43,689 nucleotides of DNA, from contig JABISG010000024.1 in the NCBI GenBank assembly GCA_018699955.1, positions 1 to 43,689 on the forward strand, read 5' to 3'. Numbering within the stretch: position 1 is the stretch's first letter; each line of letters begins with the position of its first letter. The notes beneath the pieces are model-generated. The model was given only the letters and a program-made list of their open reading frames with translations. It had not been told where the DNA came from and did no database searches. The translations under genes were made by a program, and so were the position numbers. Shown here one piece after another: positions 34,973 through 43,689 of this stretch. The DNA comes from Planctomycetaceae bacterium. Lineage in GTDB: Bacteria > Planctomycetota > Planctomycetia > Planctomycetales > Planctomycetaceae.

Positions 34973-36172
34973 TCACGTCGTCAATTCAGAATTCAGCCGC
35001 ACGTATTCCTGTGTCAGGTCGCAGGTCCAGAAGCGGGCCGACTGTTCGCCCAGCGTCAGGTCGAGTTCGATGTGCACATCGCGGTTGTCGCGCATGAAAT
35101 CGGACACGGCCGCTTCGTCATATTCAACCGGCGCCCCGCTCTGGTAGATCAATGTGCCGTTGATTCGCAGCGTGATGTGTTCTTCGCCCAGCTCAACGCC
35201 GGTGCGTCCGCAGGCGGAAACAATGCGGCCCCAGTTGGGATCGTTGCCGGTGATGGCCGTCTTCACCAACACATCGTCGGCCACAGTGCGGGCGATGCAG
35301 TGTGCGTCGGCACGAGTGGCGAGTCCGCGAACATCGACCGTAATGAAATGCCCGGCCCCTTCGGCGTCGCGAATGATGGACATCGCCAACTCTTCGGTCA
35401 CTTCGTTCAACATACTCTGTAATCGCTGCCGACCGTCATCGTCGAGCGGGCCATTCTCAGTGGCACCCGAGGCAAGCAAAATAACCGAGTCGCTGGTGCT
35501 GGTGTGTCCCTCGACGTTGATGCAATTGAAACTGCGATCGACCACATCGCGCAGCATCCCATCGGCTTCTTCCGGAGAGAGAACGGCATCGGTCATCACC
35601 ACCGCGAGCATGGTCGCCATGTTGGGGGCAATCATCGCCGCCCCTTTGGCAGCTCCCGAAACGGTGACCGTCTTCCCGCCCAATTCCGTTTGCCGCACCG
35701 ATTGCTTCTGAAACGTATCGGTGGTCATCATCCCACGGGCGGCGTTGGCGAACGCCTCGGGCGTATCGGCCAATTGATCGGCAACCTGCGGAATGCCCGC
35801 TTCCAGTTTTTCACGCGGCAAAAAGTGGCCAATCATTCCTGTCGAACAAACCAGCACATCGTCGGCTGCACAACCCAGTCGTTCGGCAACGGCCGCCGTC
35901 ATCCAGCGGGCGTCTTCCAGTCCCAGTTCTCCCGTGCAAGCATTCGCATTGCCCGAATTGATCACAACCGCCCGCACCGTCGCCCGCGGCACACGCTCCC
36001 GACTCACCTTCACCGGCGCACCACAAACACGGTTCTGCGTAAACACGCCAACAGCCGTAGACGGCCCATCGGTGGCAAACAACGCCAAATCAAAATTTTC
36101 GGCGTCAGCCTTTATCCCACAATGCACACCGGCCGTGCGGAAACCTTGGGGCAATAACATGTCTTCAGCCAT
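34973..36172 (-). CDS. argJ: Bifunctional ornithine acetyltransferase/N-acetylglutamate synthase
   Basis: A 399-residue ArgJ. It moves the acetyl group from N-acetylornithine to glutamate and, in bifunctional forms, also makes N-acetylglutamate from acetyl-CoA. Self-cleavage and catalysis use Thr187 in [14 protein letters not shown] (cut between Ala and Thr). [10 protein letters not shown] and CSTGMIG are the other conserved blocks, and the final ...[11 protein letters not shown] is a typical end. ATG 36172 has GGAG 9 nt ahead. It follows argC by 41 bp, so the two form an argCJ unit. Presence of argJ means a cyclic acetyl pathway; mono- versus bifunctional cannot be told by eye. Confidence 0.96.
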   Translation of the reverse strand: MAEDMLLPQGFRTAGVHCGIKADAENFDLALFATDGPSTAVGVFTQNRVCGAPVKVSRERVPRATVRAVVINSGNANACTGELGLEDARWMTAAVAERLGCAADDVLVCSTGMIGHFLPREKLEAGIPQVADQLADTPEAFANAARGMMTTDTFQKQSVRQTELGGKTVTVSGAAKGAAMIAPNMATMLAVVMTDAVLSPEEADGMLRDVVDRSFNCINVEGHTSTSDSVILLASGATENGPLDDDGRQRLQSMLNEVTEELAMSIIRDAEGAGHFITVDVRGLATRADAHCIARTVADDVLVKTAITGNDPNWGRIVSACGRTGVELGEEHITLRINGTLIYQSGAPVEYDEAAVSDFMRDNRDVHIELDLTLGEQSARFWTCDLTQEYVRLNSELTT

Positions 36173-36213
36173 TTACGCGTTCTCCATTACTTGTTTCGAT
36201 TCTGCGATTTCCA

Positions 36214-37227
36214 TCAAAGCAACAATCCCGTTGTCTCCTCAAATCCGCACATCAAATTGAAGTTCTGCACGGCGACGCCGGCGGCTCCTTTGATGAGGTT
36301 GTCGGTGCAGCTCATGATGATGACCTGGCCGCGCGATTTGCGGACGGTGATGTCGCAGAAGTTGGTGTGTGTGACGTCTTTGGTCGAGGGCAGGTGTTCG
36401 ACAATGCGGACGAACGGCTTGCCTTCGTAGAAGCTGCGCATGGCATCGAGCAGGTCGTCTTCGCTCACATCGGTTGTCGGGCGGGCGTACATGGTGCAGA
36501 GGATGCCACGGTCCATCGGCATCAGGTGCGGCGTGAAGACGACTTCGACGTCGAGTTCGCTCGACTGCGAAAGAATCAGATCAATTTCCGGCGTGTGGCG
36601 GTGACGGCCGACGGCGTAGGCGGTAACGTTCTCGTTGCACTCGGAATAAAGCGCCGTCAACTTTGGCGCGCGGCCCGCACCGGAGATGCCGCTTTTGGCA
36701 TCGATGATGATCCCCTTTGGCTCGATGAATCCGCCAGAGAGCAGGGGAGCCAATCCGAGAATCGACGTGCTGGTGTAACAGCCGGGGTTGGCGATGAGCT
36801 GTTGTCCGGGAATACGGTCGGCCCACAATTCGGGCAATCCGTACACTGTCACACCGAGCCGTGTTGGGTCGGTGTGAACGAGACCGTACCAGTCTTCGTA
36901 GACCGACGGGTCGGCGAGGCGATAATCGGCACTCAGATCACAAACCTTCGCGCCGCCGGCGAGCAGTTCGGGAATTGCGGCCATCGCCGCCCCGTGAGGC
37001 GCCGCACAGAATGCGAAATCGACGCGCTCGCCCAGTTCCTCTGGCGAGAGGTTCTCACAGTGCAGATCCAGCCGCCCGGTCAACGACGGATGAACCGCCT
37101 GAATATGCGGCGAACCTTCCTGCCGGCTGGAGAGCGCCGTGATTTCCGCTTCCGGATGACCCACCAGCAGGCGAATCAACTCACGGGCGGCGTAGCCGGT
37201 GGCTCCCAGGATTCCGATTTTGATCAT
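36214..37227 (-). CDS. argC: N-acetyl-gamma-glutamyl-phosphate reductase
   Basis: A 337-residue ArgC. It reduces N-acetylglutamyl phosphate to the semialdehyde with [22 protein letters not shown] is the dinucleotide-binding loop, Cys150 in NPGCYTS is the catalytic thiol, and GRHRHTPEI supplies the catalytic His. [20 protein letters not shown] is the family's conserved C-terminal block. The frame can start at GTG 37239, but ATG 37227 is more likely. First gene of argCJ, divergent from the LamG-DUF1549 gene with a 217-bp spacer that holds no clear regulator site. Confidence 0.96.
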   Translation of the reverse strand: MIKIGILGATGYAARELIRLLVGHPEAEITALSSRQEGSPHIQAVHPSLTGRLDLHCENLSPEELGERVDFAFCAAPHGAAMAAIPELLAGGAKVCDLSADYRLADPSVYEDWYGLVHTDPTRLGVTVYGLPELWADRIPGQQLIANPGCYTSTSILGLAPLLSGGFIEPKGIIIDAKSGISGAGRAPKLTALYSECNENVTAYAVGRHRHTPEIDLILSQSSELDVEVVFTPHLMPMDRGILCTMYARPTTDVSEDDLLDAMRSFYEGKPFVRIVEHLPSTKDVTHTNFCDITVRKSRGQVIIMSCTDNLIKGAAGVAVQNFNLMCGFEETTGLLL

Positions 37228-37444
37228 CGTTCTCGACACACTTCTTGATTGATAGGAAATATCGGCTTAACTGTCAGCCACATAGAGCATATCCGATTCG
37301 ATTGGTTCGGGCGATGATCGACGAAATTGGTATTCGGCCGATCTGCTTGTCGGGTCTGGTACATGCCGCCGTGATCGTTCATAATAGACAGCGTTCAGCG
37401 CTCCTGCTGTCGATTGATTCAGCTGTCCACTGAAAGTGCCGTCC

Positions 37445-40400
37445 ATGAAAGTCGTGATCGCATTCCTTGCTGTAACTCTGGCGGCGGTTTCCACGTCGGC
37501 AATTGCCGATGACCCGACCATCGTTCACTTTGCGTTTGATTCGCAGGATGAATTGGTCAAGCCGTTGACGAATGATGGCGCTCGCTGGCAACCGACGAGT
37601 CCGGGTCCTGTCGATCTTCATAAGCAGAAGAAAGCGGAAGCAGGCAGCCGTGCGAACAAGGGCAGCCTCGAATTTGACGGCAAGACGGCCATCGTGCAGT
37701 TGGATCTGGGCAAGCAGGCCGACGGTCTGCAAAAGGGTTTCACCTGGGAAGGGTTCTTTCTCACCCCAACGACGAACAGCTACGACATCGATGGCGCCAT
37801 CGCCGACCGTTTTCTCACGCAGTTTATCAAAGAAACGCCCGGTAGCACGCGGTTGACCGTGGGGTTGGCCGCGGTGAAAAAAGGCGGGCCACCCGTTTTG
37901 TGCATTGCGTTGGCGGCGACGACCAACCGTCACGACGGCCGCTTTCCCGTCGCACCGGGGCTCTGGCATCACTTCGCGGTCGTTCACAGTGGCGAGGGCA
38001 AATACGGCAAACTGTCGTGGTATCTCGATTACGAACTGGAAGGCGAAGTCACTCTCACCGGGAACTCCGCACGCACGACGCTCAAACCGTCGGGACGCGA
38101 GCCGCTCGCCATCGGTGCGAGATTGAAGGACAAGGCCGGGCTAAATCGTGGATTTACGGGACTGCTGGATGAGATTCGACTGACCGGCGAACCGCTGGAG
38201 CCGGACGAGTTTCTGCGGGCGGGCAACGTCGGTAAGACGGCCAACTTTGAACGGACAGTCATCGCCAGTCTCTACAACGGCCTGCCAAACCCATTCGACT
38301 GGAACTTCGACGGCGTGACAGCGCAAGAGACGGTGCCGCTGGAAGCCATGTCGTTTTCGGTCTTGCCGGTTCCATTCTCACAGCGCGGCTACAAGACGAA
38401 ACGCAACGGCACGCAGGCGATTCGTGCTCAGCAAGAACTGACGTTACCAAAGGGCGAAGTGCGATTTCTGCTGCGAACACAATCGGACGCGTTATTAACC
38501 GTTGACGGCAAACCGCTGATCGATGCGCGGGGGATCAAACAGAATCACCCGTTGGCACCGCTGGCGACACAGCCGCGCGATTACGTCGCAACGTTCGCTG
38601 CAGACGGGAAGCCGCACCGCTTCGAGTTGGCGGCGGCGTTCACCGCCGGCCCGAAGAAGCAATTGGGTGAAGTCACCGTCTGTTATTCGACCAACGGCGG
38701 TGGCGATTGGACCTATTTGGGGCATCCTGCAGCCCTTCGTGTCAGCCCGGTTTCGTTAGCACAACTCAATGCCCGCACGTTGCGTGCGTTTCAGAAACTG
38801 GAACCGCAGCGGCGCGAGGCAGCCGTCCGGAGCGGAAACGAGATTTGGGAAGAACAGCACGCTTCCGCCCGGCAGATTGCATCGGCCTGGGACGTTTTGC
38901 AGCCGGCCGGCGATGGCAATTCCATCGACTGGTTTATTGATCGCAAGTTGGCAGCCGTTGGTGAAAAACCGACTTCGCTGACTGACGACGCCGCCTTTGC
39001 GCGGCGATTATCTCTCGACCTGCGCGGCCGGATTCCCACTCTGGAAGAACTGCAAGCTTTCCTCAACGACAACAGCGCCGACAAACGCGTTCGATTGATC
39101 GACGCGATGCTCAACTCGGACGAATGGGCCGACGGATGGGTTGGGTATTGGCAGGACGTGTTGGCCGAGAACCCCGACATTCTCAAGCCAACCTTGAACA
39201 ACTCCGGGCCGTTCCGTCGTTGGATTCATTCGTCGTTCCGCCGCAATTTGCCGATGGACCGCTTTGCGACCGAGTTAATTCTGATGGAAGGCAACAACGA
39301 CGAAGCCGGTACCGTCGGGTTCGCACAGGCATCAATGAACGATTCGCCGATGGCGATGAAGGCGAACGTGGTATTACGGGCATTTGCGGCGGTCGATTTG
39401 CAATGTGCCCGCTGTCACGACTCGCCGGTGACCGATCTGAAGCAGAGCGACCTGTTCAGTCTGGCAGCTCTGTTGAATGAACGACCGCTGACAATACCGA
39501 CGACGAGCGTGGTCCCGCCCGTATTGCCGGGGGGGCGTCAGCCGGGGGTCACCGCGTCGCTGAAGGCGGGACAAGCGATCGCCCCGGCCTGGACGCTCGA
39601 CGGACTGATCCCATCGGCTCCGTTGGCCGCACAACACTCGACAATGCGTCCGAGGGCGCAACTCGCGGAGATCCTGACATCCCCTCACAGCACGCGGTTC
39701 AGCGACGTGATCGTCAACCGCACCTGGAAACGGTTCCTGGGAATCGGACTCATCGAACCGGTCGATAGTTGGAACACCACCGCGTCGGCATCGCATCCCG
39801 ATTTGCTGCGATTTCTGAGTTGGAACTTCGTTGACAGTGGCTACGACATGAGACAACTGGTCCGAACGATTGTCACCTCGCGTACCTATCAACGGAGTGT
39901 CACAGTTCCAGATGACAGCGATGGAACGAAACAGCCGACGTTTTCCGGGCAGACGCGTCGTCGCATGACCGGCGAACAGGTTGTCGATTCCTTGCACTCA
40001 GCCGTCGGCCGCGACTTCGATGCGGAAGAGTTAACGTTCGATCCGAACCGTACCCGCGGTTTTCTGAATCTGGGCGTCCCGCGGCGCGCGTGGCAAATGA
40101 CATCGATGTCGAACGAACGAGACCGACCCGCGCTCGCAATGCCGGTCAATCAGTCGATTGTCGATGTGCTGAAGACGTTTGGCTGGCGCGAACGGCGGCC
40201 GAATCCGGTGACCGACCGCGATCATGAACCGAACCCGCTGCAGCCGTTGATGATGGCCAACAGCATGATGTCGTCACATCTGGTGCGGCTCACCGAAGAC
40301 AGTTCGGTCACCGAATTGTGCCTGTCCCAAGGCAGTGTGGATGAACTGGCCGCGCAACTGTTTCTGGCGACGCTGTCGCGCGAACCGGACAGCGAAGAAA

Positions 40401-40666
40401 GGGCAATCATCGCCGATTTGATTCGCCCCGAATTCGACAAACGCCGCACCGGCAAACCGAAACCGAAAATTGTCCGGCAGAAACGGGCGCGTGTCGATTG
40501 GGATAAGCATCTCAGTCCGGAAGCAACCGTCGAGTTGCTCGAAGCCGAACGACTCGCCAAAGCGGGTCCACCGGTCACCGTGCGGTTGACGAAAGAATTC
40601 CGCGAACGCGTCGAAGACGCGTTGTGGTGTTTGATCAATTCACCGGAGTTTGTTTTTGTTCCGTGA
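37445..40666 (+). CDS. Exported LamG-PA14-like-DUF1549-DUF1553 protein
   Basis: A 1,073-residue protein. Signal peptide at 1-21 (VVIAFLAVTLAAVSTSAIA). A LamG/concanavalin-like domain occupies about 25-265 (KGSLEFDGKTAIVQLDL, FTGLLDEIRLTGEPL). A PA14-like beta domain follows at about 300-440 (LRTQSDALLTVDGKPLID). DUF1549 (about 490-700: WFIDRKLAAVG, LSLDLRGRIPTLEELQ) ends with CARCH at 654-658, then DUF1553 (about 730-1070: VIVNRTWKRFLGIGLIEPVD, SHPDLLRFL, YQRSV). The N-terminal PSCyt1 cytochrome domain of the other two copies is absent. ATG 37445 is preferred over GTG 37436. The DUF1501 partner follows 136 bp later. LamG and PA14 folds usually bind glycans, so a carbohydrate target is inferred. 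Confidence 0.9.
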   Translation: MKVVIAFLAVTLAAVSTSAIADDPTIVHFAFDSQDELVKPLTNDGARWQPTSPGPVDLHKQKKAEAGSRANKGSLEFDGKTAIVQLDLGKQADGLQKGFTWEGFFLTPTTNSYDIDGAIADRFLTQFIKETPGSTRLTVGLAAVKKGGPPVLCIALAATTNRHDGRFPVAPGLWHHFAVVHSGEGKYGKLSWYLDYELEGEVTLTGNSARTTLKPSGREPLAIGARLKDKAGLNRGFTGLLDEIRLTGEPLEPDEFLRAGNVGKTANFERTVIASLYNGLPNPFDWNFDGVTAQETVPLEAMSFSVLPVPFSQRGYKTKRNGTQAIRAQQELTLPKGEVRFLLRTQSDALLTVDGKPLIDARGIKQNHPLAPLATQPRDYVATFAADGKPHRFELAAAFTAGPKKQLGEVTVCYSTNGGGDWTYLGHPAALRVSPVSLAQLNARTLRAFQKLEPQRREAAVRSGNEIWEEQHASARQIASAWDVLQPAGDGNSIDWFIDRKLAAVGEKPTSLTDDAAFARRLSLDLRGRIPTLEELQAFLNDNSADKRVRLIDAMLNSDEWADGWVGYWQDVLAENPDILKPTLNNSGPFRRWIHSSFRRNLPMDRFATELILMEGNNDEAGTVGFAQASMNDSPMAMKANVVLRAFAAVDLQCARCHDSPVTDLKQSDLFSLAALLNERPLTIPTTSVVPPVLPGGRQPGVTASLKAGQAIAPAWTLDGLIPSAPLAAQHSTMRPRAQLAEILTSPHSTRFSDVIVNRTWKRFLGIGLIEPVDSWNTTASASHPDLLRFLSWNFVDSGYDMRQLVRTIVTSRTYQRSVTVPDDSDGTKQPTFSGQTRRRMTGEQVVDSLHSAVGRDFDAEELTFDPNRTRGFLNLGVPRRAWQMTSMSNERDRPALAMPVNQSIVDVLKTFGWRERRPNPVTDRDHEPNPLQPLMMANSMMSSHLVRLTEDSSVTELCLSQGSVDELAAQLFLATLSREPDSEERAIIADLIRPEFDKRRTGKPKPKIVRQKRARVDWDKHLSPEATVELLEAERLAKAGPPVTVRLTKEFRERVEDALWCLINSPEFVFVP

Positions 40667-40705
40667 GATTATTCAGAATCAAGTTGTCGTTGTTGCGTCT
40701 CAAAG

Positions 40706-40727
40706 CCCTCGGGCTGCCGCCCGAGGG
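40706..40727. repeat. Strong GC hairpin between DUF1549/1553 and DUF1501 genes
   Basis: CCCTCGGGC-TGCC-GCCCGAGGG is a perfect 9-bp stem with a 4-nt loop, 39 bp after the stop of the upstream gene. It has no T-run and lies inside what should be an operon, so it may be a REP-like element or an attenuating/mRNA-stabilising hairpin rather than a terminator. Confidence 0.6.
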
Positions 40728-40802
40728 ATCGAACGACGCAAAAGCAGTCAGCTCTCAGCATGCGACGAAAACCGACTCCGTTTGGCAAGGCTCAAGAATT
40801 TC

Positions 40803-42104
40803 ATGAACAATAAATTTTCACGACGTGAATTCACTCAGACTGCGGCGTTGACCGGTGCGGCGGCGTTAGCGGGCCGGCAACTGCATGCAGCGCCCAGCGA
40901 TAAGCCGCCGAAGATCGGTGGCCGCGCGAAATCGTGTATTTTTCTCTGGATGGGCGGAGGGATGTGTCACGTTGACACATTCGATCCCAAGCAAACGGGC
41001 GACCCGAAAACGCGGAAGGCGGGTTCGGCTTACCCCAGTATTCCCACCGCCATTAAAGACGTCCGCGTTTGTGAGCATTTGCCGCTGACGGCCAACCTGC
41101 TCGATCGCAGTGTGGTCATGCGGTCGCTGAACCATCCGATTTCGAGCGAACACGCGGCTCCCACCAACCTGTTCAAGACCGGTCGGCCGACAAGTGGCAC
41201 GATTGTTTATCCGTCGCTTGGCTCAATCATCAGCCACGAGTTGGGTCCGCAACAGCCGGGCATTCCGGCGTATCTGGTGATGGGTTATCCCAGCGTGACA
41301 CGCGGACCGGGATTTCTGGGAGCAAAGCACAGTTATATTTATCTGACAGACACCGAGTCCGGTCCGAACGGCCTACAGCGGCCCGCCGACGTGACCGACG
41401 TCCGCCAACGGCGGCGATTGGAAACGCTGAGCAAACTGCGGCAACAGTTTTTGCTGCGAAACAGTGGCGATCAGAAGGTGGAAAACTACGATCAGACCAT
41501 CGCCGCCGCACTCAAGTTGGCTGGCCCGCAATTCACCAGCGTGTTCGACCTGGATCGCGAGTCGGCAACAGTGCGCGAGCGGTACGGCAACGAGTTCGGG
41601 CAGCGGTGTTTGCTCGCACGCCGATTGGTGCAGGCTGGCGTGCGGTTTGTCGATGTGTCGTACAATCTCAACTTCGTCAACGGCACAGGTTGGGACACGC
41701 ACCGTGATGGCCAGGTGAATCAGCACGGTCTGATTCAGGGCCTCGACAAATCGCTGTCGGCGTTGATTGAAGATTTGGAAGAGCAGAAACTACTCGATGA
41801 TACGCTGGTTGTGCTGGCAACCGAATTCGGCCGCCCGCCCGAGTTCGACGGCGGCGGCGGACGCAGACATCAGTCGGCAGCCTTCACCACGCTGTTTTTT
41901 GGTGGCGGATTGAAGACCGGGCAGGTTGTCGGCGCGACCGATGAAGAAGGGAAGAAGATCATCGACCGACCGATCTCGCTCGCTGACTGGCACGCAACAA
42001 TTCACACGGCCATGGGCATCGATCCCACCAAAGAACTGTACGACGGTGAACGCCCCGTCCCCATCACCGATCACGGCCGACCGATCACCGAAGTGTTCGT
42101 GTAG
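40803..42104 (+). CDS. DUF1501 family protein, Tat-type signal
   Basis: A 433-residue DUF1501 protein. The frame opens at 40650, but ATG 40803 starts the twin-arginine-like signal (KFSRREFTQTAALTGAAALA). Motifs: SCIFLWMGGGMCHVDTFDPK, GWDTHRDG in place of W-D-HGG, and TEFGRPPEF followed by FTTLFFGGGLKTGQVVG. As in the other pairs it comes second after the DUF1549/1553 gene. It ends 2 bp before fxsA, so fxsA may be read through from this unit. Function unknown. Confidence 0.9.
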   Translation: MNNKFSRREFTQTAALTGAAALAGRQLHAAPSDKPPKIGGRAKSCIFLWMGGGMCHVDTFDPKQTGDPKTRKAGSAYPSIPTAIKDVRVCEHLPLTANLLDRSVVMRSLNHPISSEHAAPTNLFKTGRPTSGTIVYPSLGSIISHELGPQQPGIPAYLVMGYPSVTRGPGFLGAKHSYIYLTDTESGPNGLQRPADVTDVRQRRRLETLSKLRQQFLLRNSGDQKVENYDQTIAAALKLAGPQFTSVFDLDRESATVRERYGNEFGQRCLLARRLVQAGVRFVDVSYNLNFVNGTGWDTHRDGQVNQHGLIQGLDKSLSALIEDLEEQKLLDDTLVVLATEFGRPPEFDGGGGRRHQSAAFTTLFFGGGLKTGQVVGATDEEGKKIIDRPISLADWHATIHTAMGIDPTKELYDGERPVPITDHGRPITEVFV

Positions 42105-42106
42105 TA

Positions 42107-42607
42107 ATGAAACGGCTCATTCTTCTATTCACGGTCGTTCCACTCGTCGAGTTGGCGTTGTTGATCTGGATCGGCAGTCACACATCGGTTTCGGGGACAA
42201 TCGCCATCGTGCTGGTGACCGGCTTTGTCGGCGCGGCTCTGGCGAAGCATCAGGGTTGGCAAACGTGGCGACGATTACAGGACGGAATGCGAAGCGGCGA
42301 ACCGCCGGCCGATGTGCTGCTCGACGGCGTGATGATTCTCATCGCTGGAGCGCTGATGGTCACCCCCGGCGTGCTGACCGATGCCGTCGGCTTTGCGCTG
42401 TTGCTGCCCCCCGTTCGCGGGCTGTTGAAGGCGCGGCTGCGAAGCCGGTTGATGGCTCACGCGACTGCGCAGTTCCGCTCGTTTCACAGTGGCGGCACGG
42501 GGCAGGGCGGAGGTGCGGAAGGCGCCGGCACCCCAACCGGTACGGTCATCGATGCTGAGTTCACGCGCAAAGACGACGAATCCAGTTCCCCCCCGACAGA
42601 CGGTTGA
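42107..42607 (+). CDS. fxsA: FxsA-family membrane protein
   Basis: A 166-residue inner-membrane protein. The start MKRLILLFTVVPLVELALLI, the following helix IAIVLVTGFVGAALAKHQG, and LIAGALMVTPGVLTDAVGFALLLPP are the FxsA hallmarks; two to four membrane helices end near residue 105. The Gly/Thr/Glu-rich tail (110-166) is cytoplasmic and variable, ending in VIDAEFTRKDD, a motif common in this family. In E. coli FxsA affects exclusion of phage T7 by F; its cellular role in other bacteria is unknown. It starts 2 bp after the DUF1501 stop. Confidence 0.9.
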   Translation: MKRLILLFTVVPLVELALLIWIGSHTSVSGTIAIVLVTGFVGAALAKHQGWQTWRRLQDGMRSGEPPADVLLDGVMILIAGALMVTPGVLTDAVGFALLLPPVRGLLKARLRSRLMAHATAQFRSFHSGGTGQGGGAEGAGTPTGTVIDAEFTRKDDESSSPPTDG

Positions 42608-42760
42608 ACGGCAGAATTCTGAAAACTGCTGGGTCGAACGGGGCAAGTCGTTTGGATTATTCCCCGTCTTTTCGATATGATTCGGACTCGTGTCACTCGC
42701 TCGCGCGGTGAGTGATGGCAGGTAGAGAGTTCGACCTCATGTGTTGTGTTGGCGGGAGTT

Positions 42761-43048
42761 ATGGCAAAAAAGCGATCGTCCGGCAAATTGAAGGTCGGGA
42801 CTCGTGTAGGGGTCAAAGCTGGGACAACCGTCCCGGAATTCCCCGATGTGGTATGTGGCGGCTGGACTGGTGCGATTGATAATCTCATCGGCAAGAGCAA
42901 GCCCGACCCCAAATACGTGATTGAATGGGACGAAGCCACCATTGAGGCGATGCCCGCCGATTACATCTCAAAATGCGAAGAAAGCAACCTGTTTTATCGC
43001 ATGGCTTGCTTCTCACGCGATGACCTCGACGTACTCAGCGACGAGTAG
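42761..43048 (+). CDS. Small conserved-looking protein, SH3-like beta fold suspected
   Basis: A 95-residue cytoplasmic protein. ATG 42761 has GGGAG just upstream. The segment KVGTRVGVKAGTTVPEFPD followed by GGWTGAIDNL and KYVIEWDEATIEAMPADY has the look of a KOW/SH3-like barrel (G-T-V-x-V-x-x-G-x, W-x-G-x-I, Y-x-I-x-W-D) seen in uncharacterised bacterial proteins with the ending (R/K)CEE..L...M.....DDLD. No catalytic residues are obvious. It is flanked by fxsA and csrA. Confidence 0.75.
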   Translation: MAKKRSSGKLKVGTRVGVKAGTTVPEFPDVVCGGWTGAIDNLIGKSKPDPKYVIEWDEATIEAMPADYISKCEESNLFYRMACFSRDDLDVLSDE

Positions 43049-43380
43049 TCGTTCTGCTGCTGGCGTGAGACAATGTTGTCGCTATCAGCGTCGATGCGGC
43101 GGCGAAAGTGGGTGAACCGGCAGGCAGTCGAACCTGTTGCGGTGTCTCTTTTTTGGCACAACACACCTCTCACCGAGTGCTGCTGACACCCGATTCACCG
43201 ACTGCCATCCGCACCGAGGGGGCGTTAGGAGGTTACCCGGACTGTGTAACCCGCACAATCGTTACCTGCGATCGTCTCTTTTGCGCGAAACTGGCCATCG
43301 GTCGCCGGTCCGGGTTGAAAATAGCTTAGACTTGGTCACGTATCAAAAAGTCAACAAACCTCGCATGGCAGGGAATTGCA
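43049..43380. other. 332-bp spacer upstream of csrA
   Basis: No supported gene. A TTGAAA at 43315-43320 may be a -35 box for csrA, with TATCAA (43341-43346) as a poorly spaced -10. AGGGA lies just before the csrA ATG. No structured RNA was evident. Confidence 0.45.
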
Positions 43381-43581
43381 ATGCTAGTTCTTAGCCGAAA
43401 AAAAGACGAGAAAATCGTCATCGGTGACAAGATCACAATCATGGTGATCGAGATTCGTGGAGACAAAGTTCGTCTCGGAATCGACGCACCGCGTGACGTG
43501 ACCGTCCATCGTGAAGAAGTCTATGAAGCCATCAAACGCGAACAAGACGAACAATCCAACGTCTCGTCGGACGCGCAATAA
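43381..43581 (+). CDS. csrA: Carbon storage regulator CsrA
   Basis: A 66-residue CsrA/RsmA. It opens MLVLSRKKDEKIVIGDKITI and continues through VRLGIDAPRDVTVHREEVYEAI, the complete RNA-binding beta core with the conserved Arg in VHREE; the variable tail follows. As a dimer it binds GGA-containing loops in mRNA leaders to block or stabilise translation. AGGGA precedes the start. In bacteria with flagella it often sits near fliW/flagellin genes; none is in the window, so its targets here are unknown. Confidence 0.96.
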   Translation: MLVLSRKKDEKIVIGDKITIMVIEIRGDKVRLGIDAPRDVTVHREEVYEAIKREQDEQSNVSSDAQ

Positions 43582-43661
43582 CTTGCGCCCGGAGTGCATG
43601 TTGTTTTGTCGCAGGGCGTCAACGCCTGGTCTCCTGTCAACTCCTTGTTGATGAGTGCCAT

Positions 43662-43674
43662 TGGCGTGTCGCCA
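43662..43674. repeat. Short hairpin downstream of csrA
   Basis: TGGCG-TGT-CGCCA is a 5-bp stem extended imperfectly on both sides (TGCCAT... and ...AGTGCGCA). It lies 80 bp past csrA at the window edge and may be part of a dispersed hairpin repeat. Confidence 0.35.
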
Positions 43675-43689
43675 GTGCGCATCGCGATA

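Noticed and set aside
1..43689. CRISPR array, tRNA, rRNA, transposon or prophage
   Set aside because: No regularly spaced identical repeats, no cloverleaf with conserved arms, no rRNA-like stretches and no transposase or integrase motifs were found by reading.

Overview
The window reads as chromosomal DNA of a planctomycete (class Planctomycetia, genus not assignable by eye). Three genes encode DUF1549/DUF1553 proteins, two of them with an N-terminal CxxCH cytochrome-like domain, and four encode DUF1501 proteins, all families strongly expanded in this group. Leucine-rich-repeat proteins, a Cys-type sulfatase, a PhoD-like phosphatase, a creatininase-like protein and a BlaI/M56 regulatory pair fit the same origin. 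kdsA and an LptF/G permease indicate an LPS-type outer membrane. No rRNA, tRNA, CRISPR array, transposase, integrase or phage gene was seen.

Layout. 1-5.3 kb: 3' end of a DUF1569 gene, a possible broken small gene on the opposite strand, then a tight plus-strand trio (DUF1549/1553, DUF1501, LRR-plus-coiled-coil). 5.4-10.6 kb: minus-strand SDR oxidoreductase, PhoD-like phosphatase and aspartoacylase-like zinc hydrolase, separated by gene-poor spacers that share a short direct repeat. 10.7-15.2 kb: small membrane protein, then a second DUF1549/1553-DUF1501 pair on the minus strand. 15.3-21.4 kb: the most interesting block, a plus-strand BlaI-type repressor, an M56 (BlaR1-like) membrane protease and a 1,328-residue secretin-like exported protein with an internal tandem duplication, preceded by two identical-architecture operators overlapping a promoter. 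21.6-23 kb: an orphan DUF1501 gene. 23-28.3 kb: minus-strand LptF/G permease, cyclophilin with an N-terminal helical region, divergent creatininase-like protein and sulfatase. 28.5-35 kb: plus-strand series of enolase-superfamily enzyme, diacylglycerol-kinase-like lipid kinase, kdsA, a large lipoprotein with a cysteine-less transglutaminase-like region, and an LRR lipoprotein. 35-37.2 kb: argC-argJ on the minus strand. 37.4-43.6 kb: third DUF1549/1553-DUF1501 pair (here with LamG and PA14-like domains in place of the cytochrome domain), fxsA, a small conserved-looking protein and csrA.

How the genes work together. argC and argJ serve arginine synthesis; kdsA, the lipid kinase and LptF/G point to envelope lipid and LPS assembly. 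The DUF1549/1553-DUF1501 pairs always occur in that order and carry export signals, so each pair probably acts together outside the cytoplasm, although the function of these families is not established. The BlaI-M56-secretin block looks like a self-contained regulated unit: the M56 protease should sense something at the envelope, inactivate the repressor, and so release expression of the secretin-like protein. That chain is inference from families, gene order and operator placement.
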